Shown in pieces: positions 17,154 through 25,886 of a stretch of 44,079 nt of DNA. This DNA comes from an uncultured Bacteroidia bacterium. Its GTDB lineage: Bacteria > Bacteroidota > Bacteroidia > NS11-12g > UBA9320. Made by a program: the position numbers and the translations under genes. A model generated the notes under the pieces. The model was not told the DNA's origin, ran no database searches, and saw nothing but the letters and a program-made list of their open reading frames with translations. Position 1 is the first letter of the stretch, and each line of letters starts with the position of its first letter. The stretch is from assembly GCA_905478335.1 (NCBI GenBank), contig CAJQIC010000031.1:1-44079 (forward strand), read 5' to 3'.

Positions 17154-17930
17154 ATGAAAATCTGGATATATGTTTTGTTGTTCGGTTCGCTTGGTATGAT
17201 TTCATGTACAGCAGATAATGAACCAGATGTTGAGGAACCAGCCAAAGAAGTTATAGACACCGATACGGCATTCACCAAAACAATCACCTTCGATTCGGAA
17301 GACGGGTTAGAAATGACCGTCGATCAATACCATGTTAAGTTAGATAAACCCGTAATTATCTTGTGTCACCAAGCCGGATGGAGTAGAGGAGAATACCAAG
17401 AAATTGCTGTGACGTTAAATGAGCTAGGGTATAACTGTATTGCATTAGATCAAAGATCCGGCAATGCCGTGAATGGCGTTACAAATCAAACAGCTGCAAA
17501 TGCCAAAGCCGAAGGAAAAGGCCAGACCTTTTTGGATGCAGAGCAAGATATTCGGGCAGCGATTACGAAGTTTAGTGAAGCGTATAAGCAAAACGTAATT
17601 TTATGGGGAAGTTCCTATTCCTCTTCGTTGGTGTTAAAAATTGCTGCAGTAAACGACAAAGTGGACAAGGTGTTTTCATTTAGCCCGGGTGAATACTTAC
17701 CAGGTGTAAGCATGGCCAATACGGTGAAACAACTAGACAAGCCTTCGTTTTTAACTTCGTCAAGAAGTGAAGCCGGACAAACCAAAGCGATATTTGACAA
17801 CATTAAAAGCACGCATAAGTTGCATTTTGTACCAAAAGGTGCGGGTCGACATGGATCAAGCGCACTTTGGTCGACAGAAGCAGACAATGCAGAGTATTGG
17901 ATAGCGGTCAAAGCGTTTTTAGCTGATTAG
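17154..17930 (+). CDS. Alpha/beta hydrolase lipoprotein
   Basis: 258 residues with lipobox GMISC (Cys near residue 18), then an acidic linker. The hydrolase core follows: strand KPVIILCHQAGWSRGEY carries the oxyanion-type His-Gln-Ala-Gly, the nucleophile elbow is Gly152-Ser-Ser154-Tyr-Ser in WGSSYSSS, and a late His in GAGRHGSSALW is the likely catalytic base. The elbow is GxSxS rather than GxSxG, as in dienelactone-hydrolase-like relatives. Probably a surface or periplasmic esterase or peptidase; the substrate is unknown. The gene has no close co-directional neighbour and is followed by the repeat mosaic. Confidence 0.8.
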   Translation: MKIWIYVLLFGSLGMISCTADNEPDVEEPAKEVIDTDTAFTKTITFDSEDGLEMTVDQYHVKLDKPVIILCHQAGWSRGEYQEIAVTLNELGYNCIALDQRSGNAVNGVTNQTAANAKAEGKGQTFLDAEQDIRAAITKFSEAYKQNVILWGSSYSSSLVLKIAAVNDKVDKVFSFSPGEYLPGVSMANTVKQLDKPSFLTSSRSEAGQTKAIFDNIKSTHKLHFVPKGAGRHGSSALWSTEADNAEYWIAVKAFLAD

Positions 17931-18841
17931 GCGGGCAAACAAGATCTTAGTTGATAGTTGAGAGCTGATAATTGAGAGTTGAAAATTTATTATTTTTTGA
18001 CTCAGGACTGATTGACTCAGGACGCAGGACTAAAATTCACTCATTCACTCATTCCTCATTAAATTCAATCCTTCAAGCATTCAATCCTTCAAGCAAAGCA
18101 ACTAAAAATTAGATTGGGCGAGAATTGAGAGTTAAAATTTGAAAATTGATTAATTTTTGACCCAGGACTAATTGACTAAGGACGCAGGACTAGAATTCTA
18201 TTCTCCAGTCATTCAATCCTTCAATCATTCAATCCTTAAAGCAAAGCAACTAAAAATTAGATTGGGCGAGAATTGAGAGTTAAAAATTGAAAATGTGGGG
18301 ACTCTCTGTTAGCCGATTTATCCTATGGCCGTCATTCAGAGTAAACGACGATAGGAGTGCGAGAAGAATCTCTTTAGTTGAGAGTTGATAGCTGATAATT
18401 GAGAGTTGAAAATTGATTATTTTTTGACTCAGGACTGATTGACTCAGGACGCAGGACTAGAATTCAATCATTCGAATAGAGGCACTAGGAACTAGGTTGA
18501 AAAAGAATATAGAGCATAGAAAAGAGACATTGATATTGTCATTCACTCATTCACTCATTCCTCATTAAATTCAGACATTCAATCATTCAATCCTTCAATC
18601 CTTCAAGCAAAGCAACTAAAAATTAGATTGGGCGAGAATTGATAGTTAAAATTTGAAAATTGATTAATTTATGACCCAGGACTGATTGACTCAGGACGCA
18701 GGACTAGAATTCTGTTCTTCAGTCATTCACTCATTCACTCATTCCTCATTAAATTCAGACATTCAATCATTCAATCCTTCAATCCTTCAATCCTTCCGAC
18801 ATTGAGACATTCAGACATTCAGACCTTCAGACCTTCAACCC
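17931..18841. repeat. Mosaic of short-word repeats between convergent genes
   Basis: No gene. Four recurring modules: (1) 34-bp units of GAC-headed words (gactcag gactgatt gactcag gacgcag gacta) at 17999-18032, 18159-18192, 18426-18459 and 18673-18706; (2) a ~45-bp unit aagcaaagcaactaaaaatt...gggcgagaattg at 18091, 18239 and 18605; (3) nnnTTGA heptads such as tagttga, taattga and gagttga around 17949-17985, 18120-18150 and 18375-18415; (4) octamer arrays with a TTCA end (ctcattca, atcattca, atccttca, gaccttca), ten in perfect register at 18758-18837. The block ends at the hmgA stop codon. Confidence 0.92.
18331..18372. repeat. Dispersed-repeat-like segment inside the mosaic
   Basis: The stretch runs from gtcattcagag to gagaagaatct. 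It resembles the GTCATTCnGAGCG...GAAGAATCT repeat that is scattered in many bacterial genomes, here with a longer, altered middle. Recognition is from memory. Confidence 0.45.
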
Positions 18842-19999
18842 CTACTCTACCCAACTCTTCCAATAGTCTTTATCCTCCATGGCCATGGCTTCTTCAGTAA
18901 TGTTTAAAGGATAAAAAGGATCAATCATCACGGCCAATTCTTTGGTTTCTTTTTGACCGATGCTCTTTTCTACCGTTCCAGGATGTGGGCCGTGCGGGAT
19001 ACCTTTTGGATGTAACGTAATCATACCGCGTACTACATGTTTGCGACTCATAAAGTCACCGTCTACATAATACAAAATTTCATCACTGTCGACATTACTG
19101 TGGTTGTAGGGCGCAGGTATTGCGTCAGGGTGATAATCGAATAATCTTGGTACAAATGAGCAAATCACGAAGTTGTGTCCTTCAAACGTTTGGTGAACCG
19201 GAGGTGGCTGATGTACGCGACCTGTTATCGGTTCGAAGTTGTCTATATTAAATGCATACGGATACACATATCCATCCCAACCTACCGCATCAAAAGGATG
19301 TGTGGCGAACGTATATGGGAAGATATAACCCGACTTCTTCGTCATCACCTTAAACGACCCTTTCTCATCATGAGTTTCAAGGTTTTTAGGCAATCTAATG
19401 TCTCGCTCACAATAAGGGCTATGCTCTAAGAATTGTCCAAACTTGTTTACATACCTTTTAGGTGGATAAACAGGGGTAAAACTCTCGGTGATAAAAAGTC
19501 TGTTGTTTGAATCGTCAAACATCAGTTGGTATATCGTTCCACGAGGAATGACAAGATAATCGCCATATCCAAATTTTATTTGACCGTAAATCGTCTTTAA
19601 TGTTCCACTGCCTTCGTGAACAAAAATTACTTCATCAGAATCCGTATTTTTAAAATAATAATCCGTCATGCTTGCAGTTGGCGCTGCAGAGGTGACCAAC
19701 AAATCACGATTACCCATAAGCACAACACGACTCTGAACATAGTCTGCCGTTGGTTTCGTATTGAAGGTTAAAAAACTTCTATGTCGCAAATTATTTTCTA
19801 CGACATACTTCGGCCGTTTGTCAATTGGGTCCTCGATGTCTTTCACCAACGTTGGCGGATGACAGTGATATACCAAAGACAGTATGTTTGAGAATCCCTC
19901 AGTACTGATGAGTTCTTCTGCATAGAGCGAACCATCAGGTTTGCGATATTGTGTATGTCTCTTTTGAGGTATCTCTCCTAAACGGTGGTAAAAAGGCAT
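18842..19999 (-). CDS. hmgA: Homogentisate 1,2-dioxygenase
   Basis: Fe(II) cupin dioxygenase opening the ring of homogentisate to maleylacetoacetate in tyrosine and phenylalanine breakdown. 385 residues, the short form usual in Bacteroidota. Visible: N-terminal GEIPQKRHTQYRKPDG, cupin strand HEGSGTLKTIYGQIKFGYGD followed by VIPRGT, then VHQPPPVHQTFEG, and the iron-site region NHSNVDSDEILYYVDGDF (His, Glu) with HPKGIPHGPHPGT (His). A minus-strand TAATTTTG box lies upstream, in the 53-bp gap to the divergent TPR gene. The neighbouring fumarylacetoacetase and HPPD are not in the window. Confidence 0.95.
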   Translation of the reverse strand: MPFYHRLGEIPQKRHTQYRKPDGSLYAEELISTEGFSNILSLVYHCHPPTLVKDIEDPIDKRPKYVVENNLRHRSFLTFNTKPTADYVQSRVVLMGNRDLLVTSAAPTASMTDYYFKNTDSDEVIFVHEGSGTLKTIYGQIKFGYGDYLVIPRGTIYQLMFDDSNNRLFITESFTPVYPPKRYVNKFGQFLEHSPYCERDIRLPKNLETHDEKGSFKVMTKKSGYIFPYTFATHPFDAVGWDGYVYPYAFNIDNFEPITGRVHQPPPVHQTFEGHNFVICSFVPRLFDYHPDAIPAPYNHSNVDSDEILYYVDGDFMSRKHVVRGMITLHPKGIPHGPHPGTVEKSIGQKETKELAVMIDPFYPLNITEEAMAMEDKDYWKSWVE

Positions 20000-20021
20000 G
20001 ATGTTTCTGTTCTTTAGTCGC

Positions 20022-20029
20022 CAAAATTA
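20022..20029 (-). promoter_or_regulatory. Putative -7 box TAATTTTG for hmgA
   Basis: Minus-strand TAATTTTG matches TAnnTTTG and ends 22 bases before the hmgA ATG. It lies in the short divergent gap shared with the TPR lipoprotein gene. Confidence 0.5.
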
Positions 20030-20052
20030 TCGAAATTCGACCCATAATAAAA

Positions 20053-21069
20053 ATGGCAAAATTCAACTCTATTCTAATTGTATTTCTGTTCTCAGCAATG
20101 AACCTGAGCTCATGTCAAAATTGGTTTGGATCGGCATCAGATGATCCATTGTTCCAAGACACTACACAATCGTTGGCAGTTCAAGAATGGTCAAAACGTA
20201 TTAATAAGTATCCCGACAATGACGATTACCGCTACCAACGCGGGATGGAACTGGTAAAAGATAAAAAGTTCAAATTGGCTTTACAGGATCTAAACAAAGC
20301 CATTGAAATGAAGCCTTCAAATGCGGATTATGTGGTTAGTCGGGCCGAAACGCATATGGCATTAAATGAAACCAAGTTGGCTTTGGAAGACTACAAGCAC
20401 GCCGTAGAAGTTGACCCCACTAACGAAGACGCCCTGCTGAAACTAGGTCAGTTTTATCTTTTTGTACGACAGTTCGAAAACGGATTAAACGTATTAAAGA
20501 AACTTGAAAAAGTAAACCCGTCGAATACCGAAGGCCATTTTTATCAAGGTATGCTGCATAAAGAAAGTGGCGATACTACAACAGCCATAACTTCTTTTCA
20601 GCGTGCCACCCAATTGGACCTATTTCACTACAATTCCTTGTTTCAACTTGGTCAATTGTACGCCGACCAAAACGACACCATTGCCATCACTTATTTCAGA
20701 AATGCCTTATTAGCGGATGAATTTAGCGATGAAGCACATTATGCCATAGGCCTAATCTTTCAAAAAATGGGACGCAAAGACAGTGCGATTATTCACTACC
20801 AAAAAACCATCGACATCAATGCACAGCATTATTATGCCTACTACAATACAGGCTACGTCATGTTGGAACAAAATAATTATGACCGCGCTATAGAACATTT
20901 TCGCATTGCGGTTAAATTTGCACCTGAATTTGCCAAAGGACATTATATGTTGGGGCTAAGCCATGAAAGTAAATCACTTTTTGATATGGCGAGAGAGCAT
21001 TATAACAGATGTTTACAAGTAGACCCCAATTTTGACAAAGCAAAACAAGCATTAATTAGAATACAATAA
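20053..21069 (+). CDS. TPR-repeat lipoprotein
   Basis: 338 residues. Signal peptide with lipobox NLSSC (Cys near residue 21), then about seven to eight tetratricopeptide repeats from residue ~55 to the end, recognisable by the A-x(3)-Y/F ... A/P spacing (for example FKLALQDLNKAIEMKPSNADY and YDRAIEHFRIAVKFAPEFAK). TPR solenoids bind other proteins, and in Bacteroidota such lipoproteins are often surface or periplasmic scaffolds, but nothing here names a partner. It lies 51 bp upstream of thrS on the same strand, so read-through into the translation operon is possible. Confidence 0.85.
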   Translation: MAKFNSILIVFLFSAMNLSSCQNWFGSASDDPLFQDTTQSLAVQEWSKRINKYPDNDDYRYQRGMELVKDKKFKLALQDLNKAIEMKPSNADYVVSRAETHMALNETKLALEDYKHAVEVDPTNEDALLKLGQFYLFVRQFENGLNVLKKLEKVNPSNTEGHFYQGMLHKESGDTTTAITSFQRATQLDLFHYNSLFQLGQLYADQNDTIAITYFRNALLADEFSDEAHYAIGLIFQKMGRKDSAIIHYQKTIDINAQHYYAYYNTGYVMLEQNNYDRAIEHFRIAVKFAPEFAKGHYMLGLSHESKSLFDMAREHYNRCLQVDPNFDKAKQALIRIQ

Positions 21070-21120
21070 ACAAACACGCTTTCACCATTTGTAAGGACTG
21101 AAGGCATAAATTATAGTACA

Positions 21121-23052
21121 TTGAACAACATAATTATTACGCTTCCCGATGGCAGCACTCGGGAATTTCCGCAGGGATCTACTGCGATGGATGTTGCACT
21201 AAGCATCAGTGAAGGATTAGCAAGAAACGTATTAGCAGCTAAAGTAAACGGAGAGGTTTGGGATGCAACACGCCCAATCAATGAGTCCGTGTCTTTACAA
21301 TTACTAACGTGGAAAGACGAAGAAGGAAAATCAACCTTTTGGCACAGTTCTGCGCACTTGTTAGCTGAAGCTATGGAAGCCCTTTACCCGGGCATCAAAC
21401 TTGGGATTGGACCTCCAATCGACAATGGTTTTTATTACGACATTGATTTTGGTGACCACCAATTTTCTTCTTCAGAATTCCCTAAGGTGGAAGCTAAGAT
21501 GCTAGAATTGGCGAGAGAGAACAACGAATACAAACGTATTGACATTTCTAAGGCTGATGCCATTGCATATTTCAAAGAAAAAGAAGATCCATATAAACTG
21601 GACTTGTTAGATAGATTGGAAGACGGTTCGATTACCTTCTATGAGCAAGGTGGTTTTACGGATTTATGTAAAGGACCACACATTCCTAGCACAGGCAAAA
21701 TCAAAGCTGTAAAGCTTATGCTTGTAGCCGGGGCTTATTGGTTAGGTGATGTCGACAGCAAGCAATTAACACGTGTATACGCCGTGTCGTTTCCTAAACA
21801 GAAGGAGCTTAAAGAGCACTTACATATTTTAGAAGAAGCCAAAAAGCGTGACCACAAGAAGCTGGGTAAAGAAATGGAGCTTTTCACTTTCAGCGAGAAA
21901 GTTGGTGCAGGTTTGCCTATTTGGTTACCAAAAGGGACGGCAGTCAGAGAACGTCTTGAAAAATTTATGCGTCAAGCGCAAATTGAACGTGGTTATCTAC
22001 CCGTTGTTACACCACACATTGGCAAAAAAGAGCTGTATGTAGCCAGTGGTCACTACGAGAAATATGGTGAGGATTCATTCCAGCCGATAAAAACACCTAA
22101 TGAAGATGAGGAGTTTTTGTTGAAACCAATGAACTGTCCGCATCACTGTGAGATATTTAATTTCAAGCCGCATTCGTACAAGGAATTGCCAATGCGTATT
22201 GCTGAATTTGGAACAGTGTATCGTTATGAGCAATCAGGAGAGTTAAACGGTTTAGCACGTGTTCGTGGTTTTACACAAGACGATGCTCATATATTCTGTA
22301 CGCAGGATCAAATCAAATCTGAGTTTGTTGCGGTAATTGACTTGGTGATGTATGTTTTCAAGAAACTAGGGTTTGACAGCTTCACTGCTCAAATCTCCTT
22401 AAGAGATAAAGAAGACCGATCTAAGTACATCGGATCAGACGAAAACTGGGAGAAAGCCGAGGCCGCCATAATTGAAGCAACACAAGAACGTGATTTAGAA
22501 ACTGTTACTGAATATGGTGAGGCAGCCTTCTATGGTCCAAAACTAGATTTCATGGTGAAAGATGCCATTGGTAGAAAATGGCAATTGGGTACTATCCAAG
22601 TAGATTATAACTTACCTGAACGATTTGAATTGGAATATGTCGGAGCCGACAACCAAAAGCATCGACCAGTAATGATTCACCGTGCACCTTTTGGTTCACT
22701 CGAGCGATTCATCGGTATTTTGATTGAACATTGCGCAGGAGATTTTCCTTTATGGCTAAGTCCTGAACAAATTTCTATTTTGCCTATTAGCGAGAAATAT
22801 AACGATTACTGTCAAAAAGTTTTAAAGTATCTGAATAATCACGATATTCGCGGCTTTGTTGACGATAGGAACGAAAAAATAGGAAAGAAGATAAGGGATT
22901 CGGAGATTCAAAAGATACCTTTTATGTTAATTATCGGTGAGCAAGAAGCTGAAAATGAGTCAGTTTCGGTTCGAAAACATAAAGAAGGAGATCTTGGATC
23001 AATGAGTCAAGAAGCGTTTGTAACATATTTTAACAAAACATTAGTCGATTAG
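21121..23052 (+). CDS. thrS: Threonyl-tRNA synthetase
   Basis: 643 residues, class II synthetase charging tRNA-Thr. TTG start at 21121 is required: the family's N-terminal [16 protein letters not shown] follows directly, and the next ATG would cut the TGS domain. Domains: TGS (about 1-62), editing domain with His75-xxx-His79 in [12 protein letters not shown] and later [10 protein letters not shown], catalytic core with the zinc/threonine motif Met337-Asn-Cys-Pro-His in [10 protein letters not shown], motif 2 [23 protein letters not shown], motif 3 [13 protein letters not shown], and the anticodon domain from about 545. It heads thrS-infC-rpmI-rplT. Confidence 0.98.
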   Translation: MNNIIITLPDGSTREFPQGSTAMDVALSISEGLARNVLAAKVNGEVWDATRPINESVSLQLLTWKDEEGKSTFWHSSAHLLAEAMEALYPGIKLGIGPPIDNGFYYDIDFGDHQFSSSEFPKVEAKMLELARENNEYKRIDISKADAIAYFKEKEDPYKLDLLDRLEDGSITFYEQGGFTDLCKGPHIPSTGKIKAVKLMLVAGAYWLGDVDSKQLTRVYAVSFPKQKELKEHLHILEEAKKRDHKKLGKEMELFTFSEKVGAGLPIWLPKGTAVRERLEKFMRQAQIERGYLPVVTPHIGKKELYVASGHYEKYGEDSFQPIKTPNEDEEFLLKPMNCPHHCEIFNFKPHSYKELPMRIAEFGTVYRYEQSGELNGLARVRGFTQDDAHIFCTQDQIKSEFVAVIDLVMYVFKKLGFDSFTAQISLRDKEDRSKYIGSDENWEKAEAAIIEATQERDLETVTEYGEAAFYGPKLDFMVKDAIGRKWQLGTIQVDYNLPERFELEYVGADNQKHRPVMIHRAPFGSLERFIGILIEHCAGDFPLWLSPEQISILPISEKYNDYCQKVLKYLNNHDIRGFVDDRNEKIGKKIRDSEIQKIPFMLIIGEQEAENESVSVRKHKEGDLGSMSQEAFVTYFNKTLVD

Positions 23053-23058
23053 AATTTT

Positions 23059-23598
23059 TTGAAAAGAGTTAAAGCAAAAGGGCCAAGAAAAAGGAAAGAA
23101 GCCCTCCACCGAATAAATAGACACATTAGAGTAGACCCTATTCGTCTTGTAGGTGATGGAGAACCACAAATTGTACCACTGTCTGAAGCATTAAAAATGG
23201 CAGTTGACGCCGAGCTAGATTTGGTAGAAATATCTCCAAACGCAAAACCTCCAGTTTGTAAAATTCTAGACTATAATAAGTTCTTATACGAGCAGAAGAA
23301 GAAGCAGAAAGAACTTAAATCAAAACAACAAAAAGTTGTTGTTAAAGAAATCAGGTTTGGCCCTAACACGGACGATCATGATGTTGAGTTTAAACGCAAA
23401 CACGCAGAAAAGTTTCTGCAAGAAGGAAATAAAGTACGTGCGTACGTTTTCTTTAGAGGACGAACAATTGTACACAAAGAGCGGGGGGAACTTCTATTAT
23501 TACAATTTGCAGAGAAGTTGCAAGATGTGGCTAAGCTTGAGCAGATGCCAAAAATGGAAGGAAAGAAGATGATTATAATGTTAGCACCTAAAAAATAG
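23059..23598 (+). CDS. infC: Translation initiation factor IF-3
   Basis: 179 residues. Binds the 30S subunit and rejects non-canonical start codons and non-initiator tRNA. N-domain [20 protein letters not shown], linker rich in Lys, C-domain [29 protein letters not shown] start at 23059 is effectively forced: the in-frame thrS stop lies only 9 bases before it, the intervening codons are AAT and TTT, and the next in-frame ATG falls within the N-domain. A non-AUG start is a known feature of infC that lets IF-3 control its own synthesis. Six bases separate it from thrS. Confidence 0.97.
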   Translation: MKRVKAKGPRKRKEALHRINRHIRVDPIRLVGDGEPQIVPLSEALKMAVDAELDLVEISPNAKPPVCKILDYNKFLYEQKKKQKELKSKQQKVVVKEIRFGPNTDDHDVEFKRKHAEKFLQEGNKVRAYVFFRGRTIVHKERGELLLLQFAEKLQDVAKLEQMPKMEGKKMIIMLAPKK

Positions 23599-23607
23599 AA
23601 TAAAGAG

Positions 23608-23808
23608 ATGCCTAAGATGAAAACAAATTCCAGTGCCAAGAAGCGATTTAAGCTTACAGGTTCTGGTAAAATTAAGAGAAACAAGGCTTACAAGCGTCAC
23701 ATTTTGACCAAAAAGACTACGAAGCAAAAGCGTAACCTTACGTACAGTGGTTTGGTGGACAAAACTGATGAAAGTAACGTAAAGTTTTTATTAAGAATCG
23801 GAAAGTAA
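23608..23808 (+). CDS. rpmI: Ribosomal protein bL35
   Basis: 66-residue basic protein of the 50S subunit: [20 protein letters not shown], then [22 protein letters not shown]. Full length for the family. ATG start, nine bases after the infC stop. Its C-terminal half ([20 protein letters not shown]) is the usual one in Bacteroidota. Confidence 0.98.
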   Translation: MPKMKTNSSAKKRFKLTGSGKIKRNKAYKRHILTKKTTKQKRNLTYSGLVDKTDESNVKFLLRIGK

Positions 23809-23815
23809 ATAGTGT

Positions 23816-23834
23816 TTAACCTGGCCAGGCTTAA
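23816..23834 (+). promoter_or_regulatory. Near-perfect palindrome in the rpmI-rplT gap
   Basis: TTAACCTGG/CCAGGcTTAA is self-complementary with one bulged C, in the 65-nt gap before rplT. It could be an RNA hairpin near the translation start region, where L20 autoregulates in other phyla, but no rRNA-mimic was demonstrated. Confidence 0.3.
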
Positions 23835-23873
23835 GAATCTTCATAGGGTCGCCTCGGTCACAAATTATAAAAT

Positions 23874-24218
23874 ATGCCACGTTCAGTAAATGTAGTTGCG
23901 GCAAGACGCCGTCGAAAAAAAATGATGAAACATGCCAAAGGTTATTTTGGCAGAAGAAAAAACGTTTGGACAGTAGCGAAAAATGCTATTGAAAAAGGTT
24001 GGGGTTACGCTTACCGAGACAGAAAAGCGAAAAAGAGAACTTTTAGAGGTTTATGGATTCAGCGTATTAATGCTGGTGCTAGATTGAATGGAATGAGTTA
24101 TTCTAGATTCATGGGAGCAGCAGGATCTAAGAACATTGAATTGAACCGTAAGGTATTAGCAGATTTAGCAATGAATCATCCTGAAACTTTTGCTCAAGTT
24201 GTTAAAGCCGTTAAATAA
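23874..24218 (+). CDS. rplT: Ribosomal protein bL20
   Basis: 114 residues, binds 23S rRNA early in 50S assembly. Starts [24 protein letters not shown] then [18 protein letters not shown], and contains [18 protein letters not shown]. This is the normal length and sequence. Last gene of the thrS block, followed within 22 bases by an intrinsic terminator. Confidence 0.98.
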   Translation: MPRSVNVVAARRRRKKMMKHAKGYFGRRKNVWTVAKNAIEKGWGYAYRDRKAKKRTFRGLWIQRINAGARLNGMSYSRFMGAAGSKNIELNRKVLADLAMNHPETFAQVVKAVK

Positions 24219-24240
24219 GAAATTAAATCATTTAATTTGT

Positions 24241-24273
24241 CCCGTGTTGTTTTTACAGCACGGGATTTTTTTT
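24241..24273 (+). terminator. Intrinsic terminator of the thrS-infC-rpmI-rplT operon
   Basis: CCCGTG.TGT and ACA.CACGGG pair around a T-rich loop (24241-24264), followed by eight T. It stands immediately before the next coding start at 24278. Confidence 0.93.
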
Positions 24274-24277
24274 GCCT

Positions 24278-24865
24278 ATGCGTTACTTAATACTTCTCTT
24301 TTGCCTGGGGTTAAACTTTGTTGTATTCGCCCAACAGATACAGGTGGCTTATGTCATTCACAACTTCAATCAACCAGGAATAACGATATCAGCGCCACAA
24401 ATCTGGACGCAGAAAATCAAAGAGAAAGACAAGAAAAAGGGAATCAAGCAAATTGGAAAGTCTAACATCCTTCTGCCACAATTCACATACTACAACCACG
24501 TTAGGAAGGAAAACAATTTTACACTGGGTTGTGAATTGGTTCGTCAAAGAATTAGAATGAAACCCGCCAACTGGACGTTTGAAACTGGAATAGGATTACA
24601 TTATGTACGAAGCTTCAATGCTGGTAAAACCTTTAAAGTACAGGACGGAGAAGTAAAACGTGTGCGATTTGCTGGTCAAAACTATTTTGCCCCTTCCCTA
24701 TCCTACAGTATTGGCCGTGATTTTTTAAAGAAAAGGACAAATCCACTTTCAGTGTATGTCAAACCGCAGACCTTTTTCCTTATGCCATACAACAACGCGG
24801 TAGTTCCTAGCGTAAACATTCAAATTGGATGTATCCTTCACCTCAACAAGAAATCCAATGCGTAA
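24278..24865 (+). CDS. Hypothetical exported protein, possible outer-membrane beta-barrel
   Basis: 195 residues from ATG 24278; an in-frame TTG two codons earlier lies in the T-run of the preceding terminator and is less likely. Signal peptide MRYLILLFCLGLNFVVFAQ, cleavage after FAQ. The rest alternates hydrophobic and polar residues with many aromatics (FTLGCELVRQRIRMKPANWTFETGIGLHYVRSF split over two stretches, SLSYSIGRDF, SVNIQIGCILHL) and could form a small 8-strand barrel. No named family recognised. Its last 8 bases overlap the start of the next gene, suggesting translational coupling. No separate promoter is evident. Confidence 0.65.
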   Translation: MRYLILLFCLGLNFVVFAQQIQVAYVIHNFNQPGITISAPQIWTQKIKEKDKKKGIKQIGKSNILLPQFTYYNHVRKENNFTLGCELVRQRIRMKPANWTFETGIGLHYVRSFNAGKTFKVQDGEVKRVRFAGQNYFAPSLSYSIGRDFLKKRTNPLSVYVKPQTFFLMPYNNAVVPSVNIQIGCILHLNKKSNA

Positions 24866-25886
24866 TATTCTATATATCATACTAGCGGCTTTATGCCTTG
24901 TGTCTTGTGGAGATGTTGATTTAAAACAAGGCGATGTGTTATACCTGCGAAGCAAAGGCGCCGACATGCCAGCTTATGTATACGGCAATATGTCGTCCAA
25001 AACTTTCATGATACTGCTTCATGGTGGCCCGGGCGGCAATGGGCTTGAATACCGCGGTGGCAGATACGTTGAAGACCTCGAAAAAGAAATCGCAGTGGTA
25101 TACTGGGATCAACGCGGTCAAGGAAACTCGCGTGGTAACTCACACAAAGAAACACTTGACATGGACTTGTTGCTCGACGATTTAGACCAACTTGTGGTGC
25201 TACTAAAAAACCAATATGGTAATGACATTAACCTTTTCCTTTACGGTCATAGTTGGGGTGGCACGTATGGCACCAAGTACTTAATGTCTGAAGCTAGACA
25301 AGCGCAGTTCAACGGGTGGATAGAATCTAACGGTGCACACGACATTCCAAGACTCAACGTTGAAGCAATTAAAATGTTCCTAACGATTGGCCAAGATGAA
25401 ATCGATAAAGGAAATAATGTAACTGACTGGCAAGAGATTGTTGACTTTGCAAAAGGTGTTGATACCACAAACATTACTGAAGACGAAGGAGGTCAAATCA
25501 ACCAACATGGCCACAAAGCCGGGGAACTTATCGGCGAGTTGAAAACAGCTGGTGAAGATGAGTTTAGAATGCCGTTTCGGAATCCTTCTGATATGATTTC
25601 CAGCAGCATAGCGGGGAATCGGACGTCCAATGTGTTGATGCAGAATGGGATTGAAGATATTGCCTTGACAGACAGTTTGTATAAAATCAAATTACCAACC
25701 TTGTTGCTTTGGGGTAAATACGATTTTGTTGTCCCGCCACAACTAGGATACGACGCCGAAGCATTAATTGGTACGACAGACAAGGAACTTGTGATGTACG
25801 AATTTTCAGACCATAGTCCAATGAACGGTGAAGGAGAAGCCTACGCCGCAGATATTCTTAAGTTTATCAAGAACCACCTGAAGTAA
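24858..25886 (+). CDS. Proline-iminopeptidase-like alpha/beta hydrolase lipoprotein
   Basis: 342 residues from ATG 24858; the upstream in-frame start at 24825 would sit inside the previous gene and spoil the signal peptide. Lipobox LCLVSC (Cys near residue 17). Hydrolase motifs: HGGPGGNG oxyanion loop, WDQRGQGNSRG, nucleophile elbow Gly-His-Ser132-Trp-Gly-Gly, acid Asp in GKYDFVVPP and base His in FSDHSPMNG. HGGPG with DQRGxGxS is typical of prolyl aminopeptidases (S33). Membrane-anchored, so it would act outside the cytoplasm. Its 3' end overlaps the opposite-strand transporter gene by 20 bp. Confidence 0.85.
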   Translation: MRNILYIILAALCLVSCGDVDLKQGDVLYLRSKGADMPAYVYGNMSSKTFMILLHGGPGGNGLEYRGGRYVEDLEKEIAVVYWDQRGQGNSRGNSHKETLDMDLLLDDLDQLVVLLKNQYGNDINLFLYGHSWGGTYGTKYLMSEARQAQFNGWIESNGAHDIPRLNVEAIKMFLTIGQDEIDKGNNVTDWQEIVDFAKGVDTTNITEDEGGQINQHGHKAGELIGELKTAGEDEFRMPFRNPSDMISSSIAGNRTSNVLMQNGIEDIALTDSLYKIKLPTLLLWGKYDFVVPPQLGYDAEALIGTTDKELVMYEFSDHSPMNGEGEAYAADILKFIKNHLK

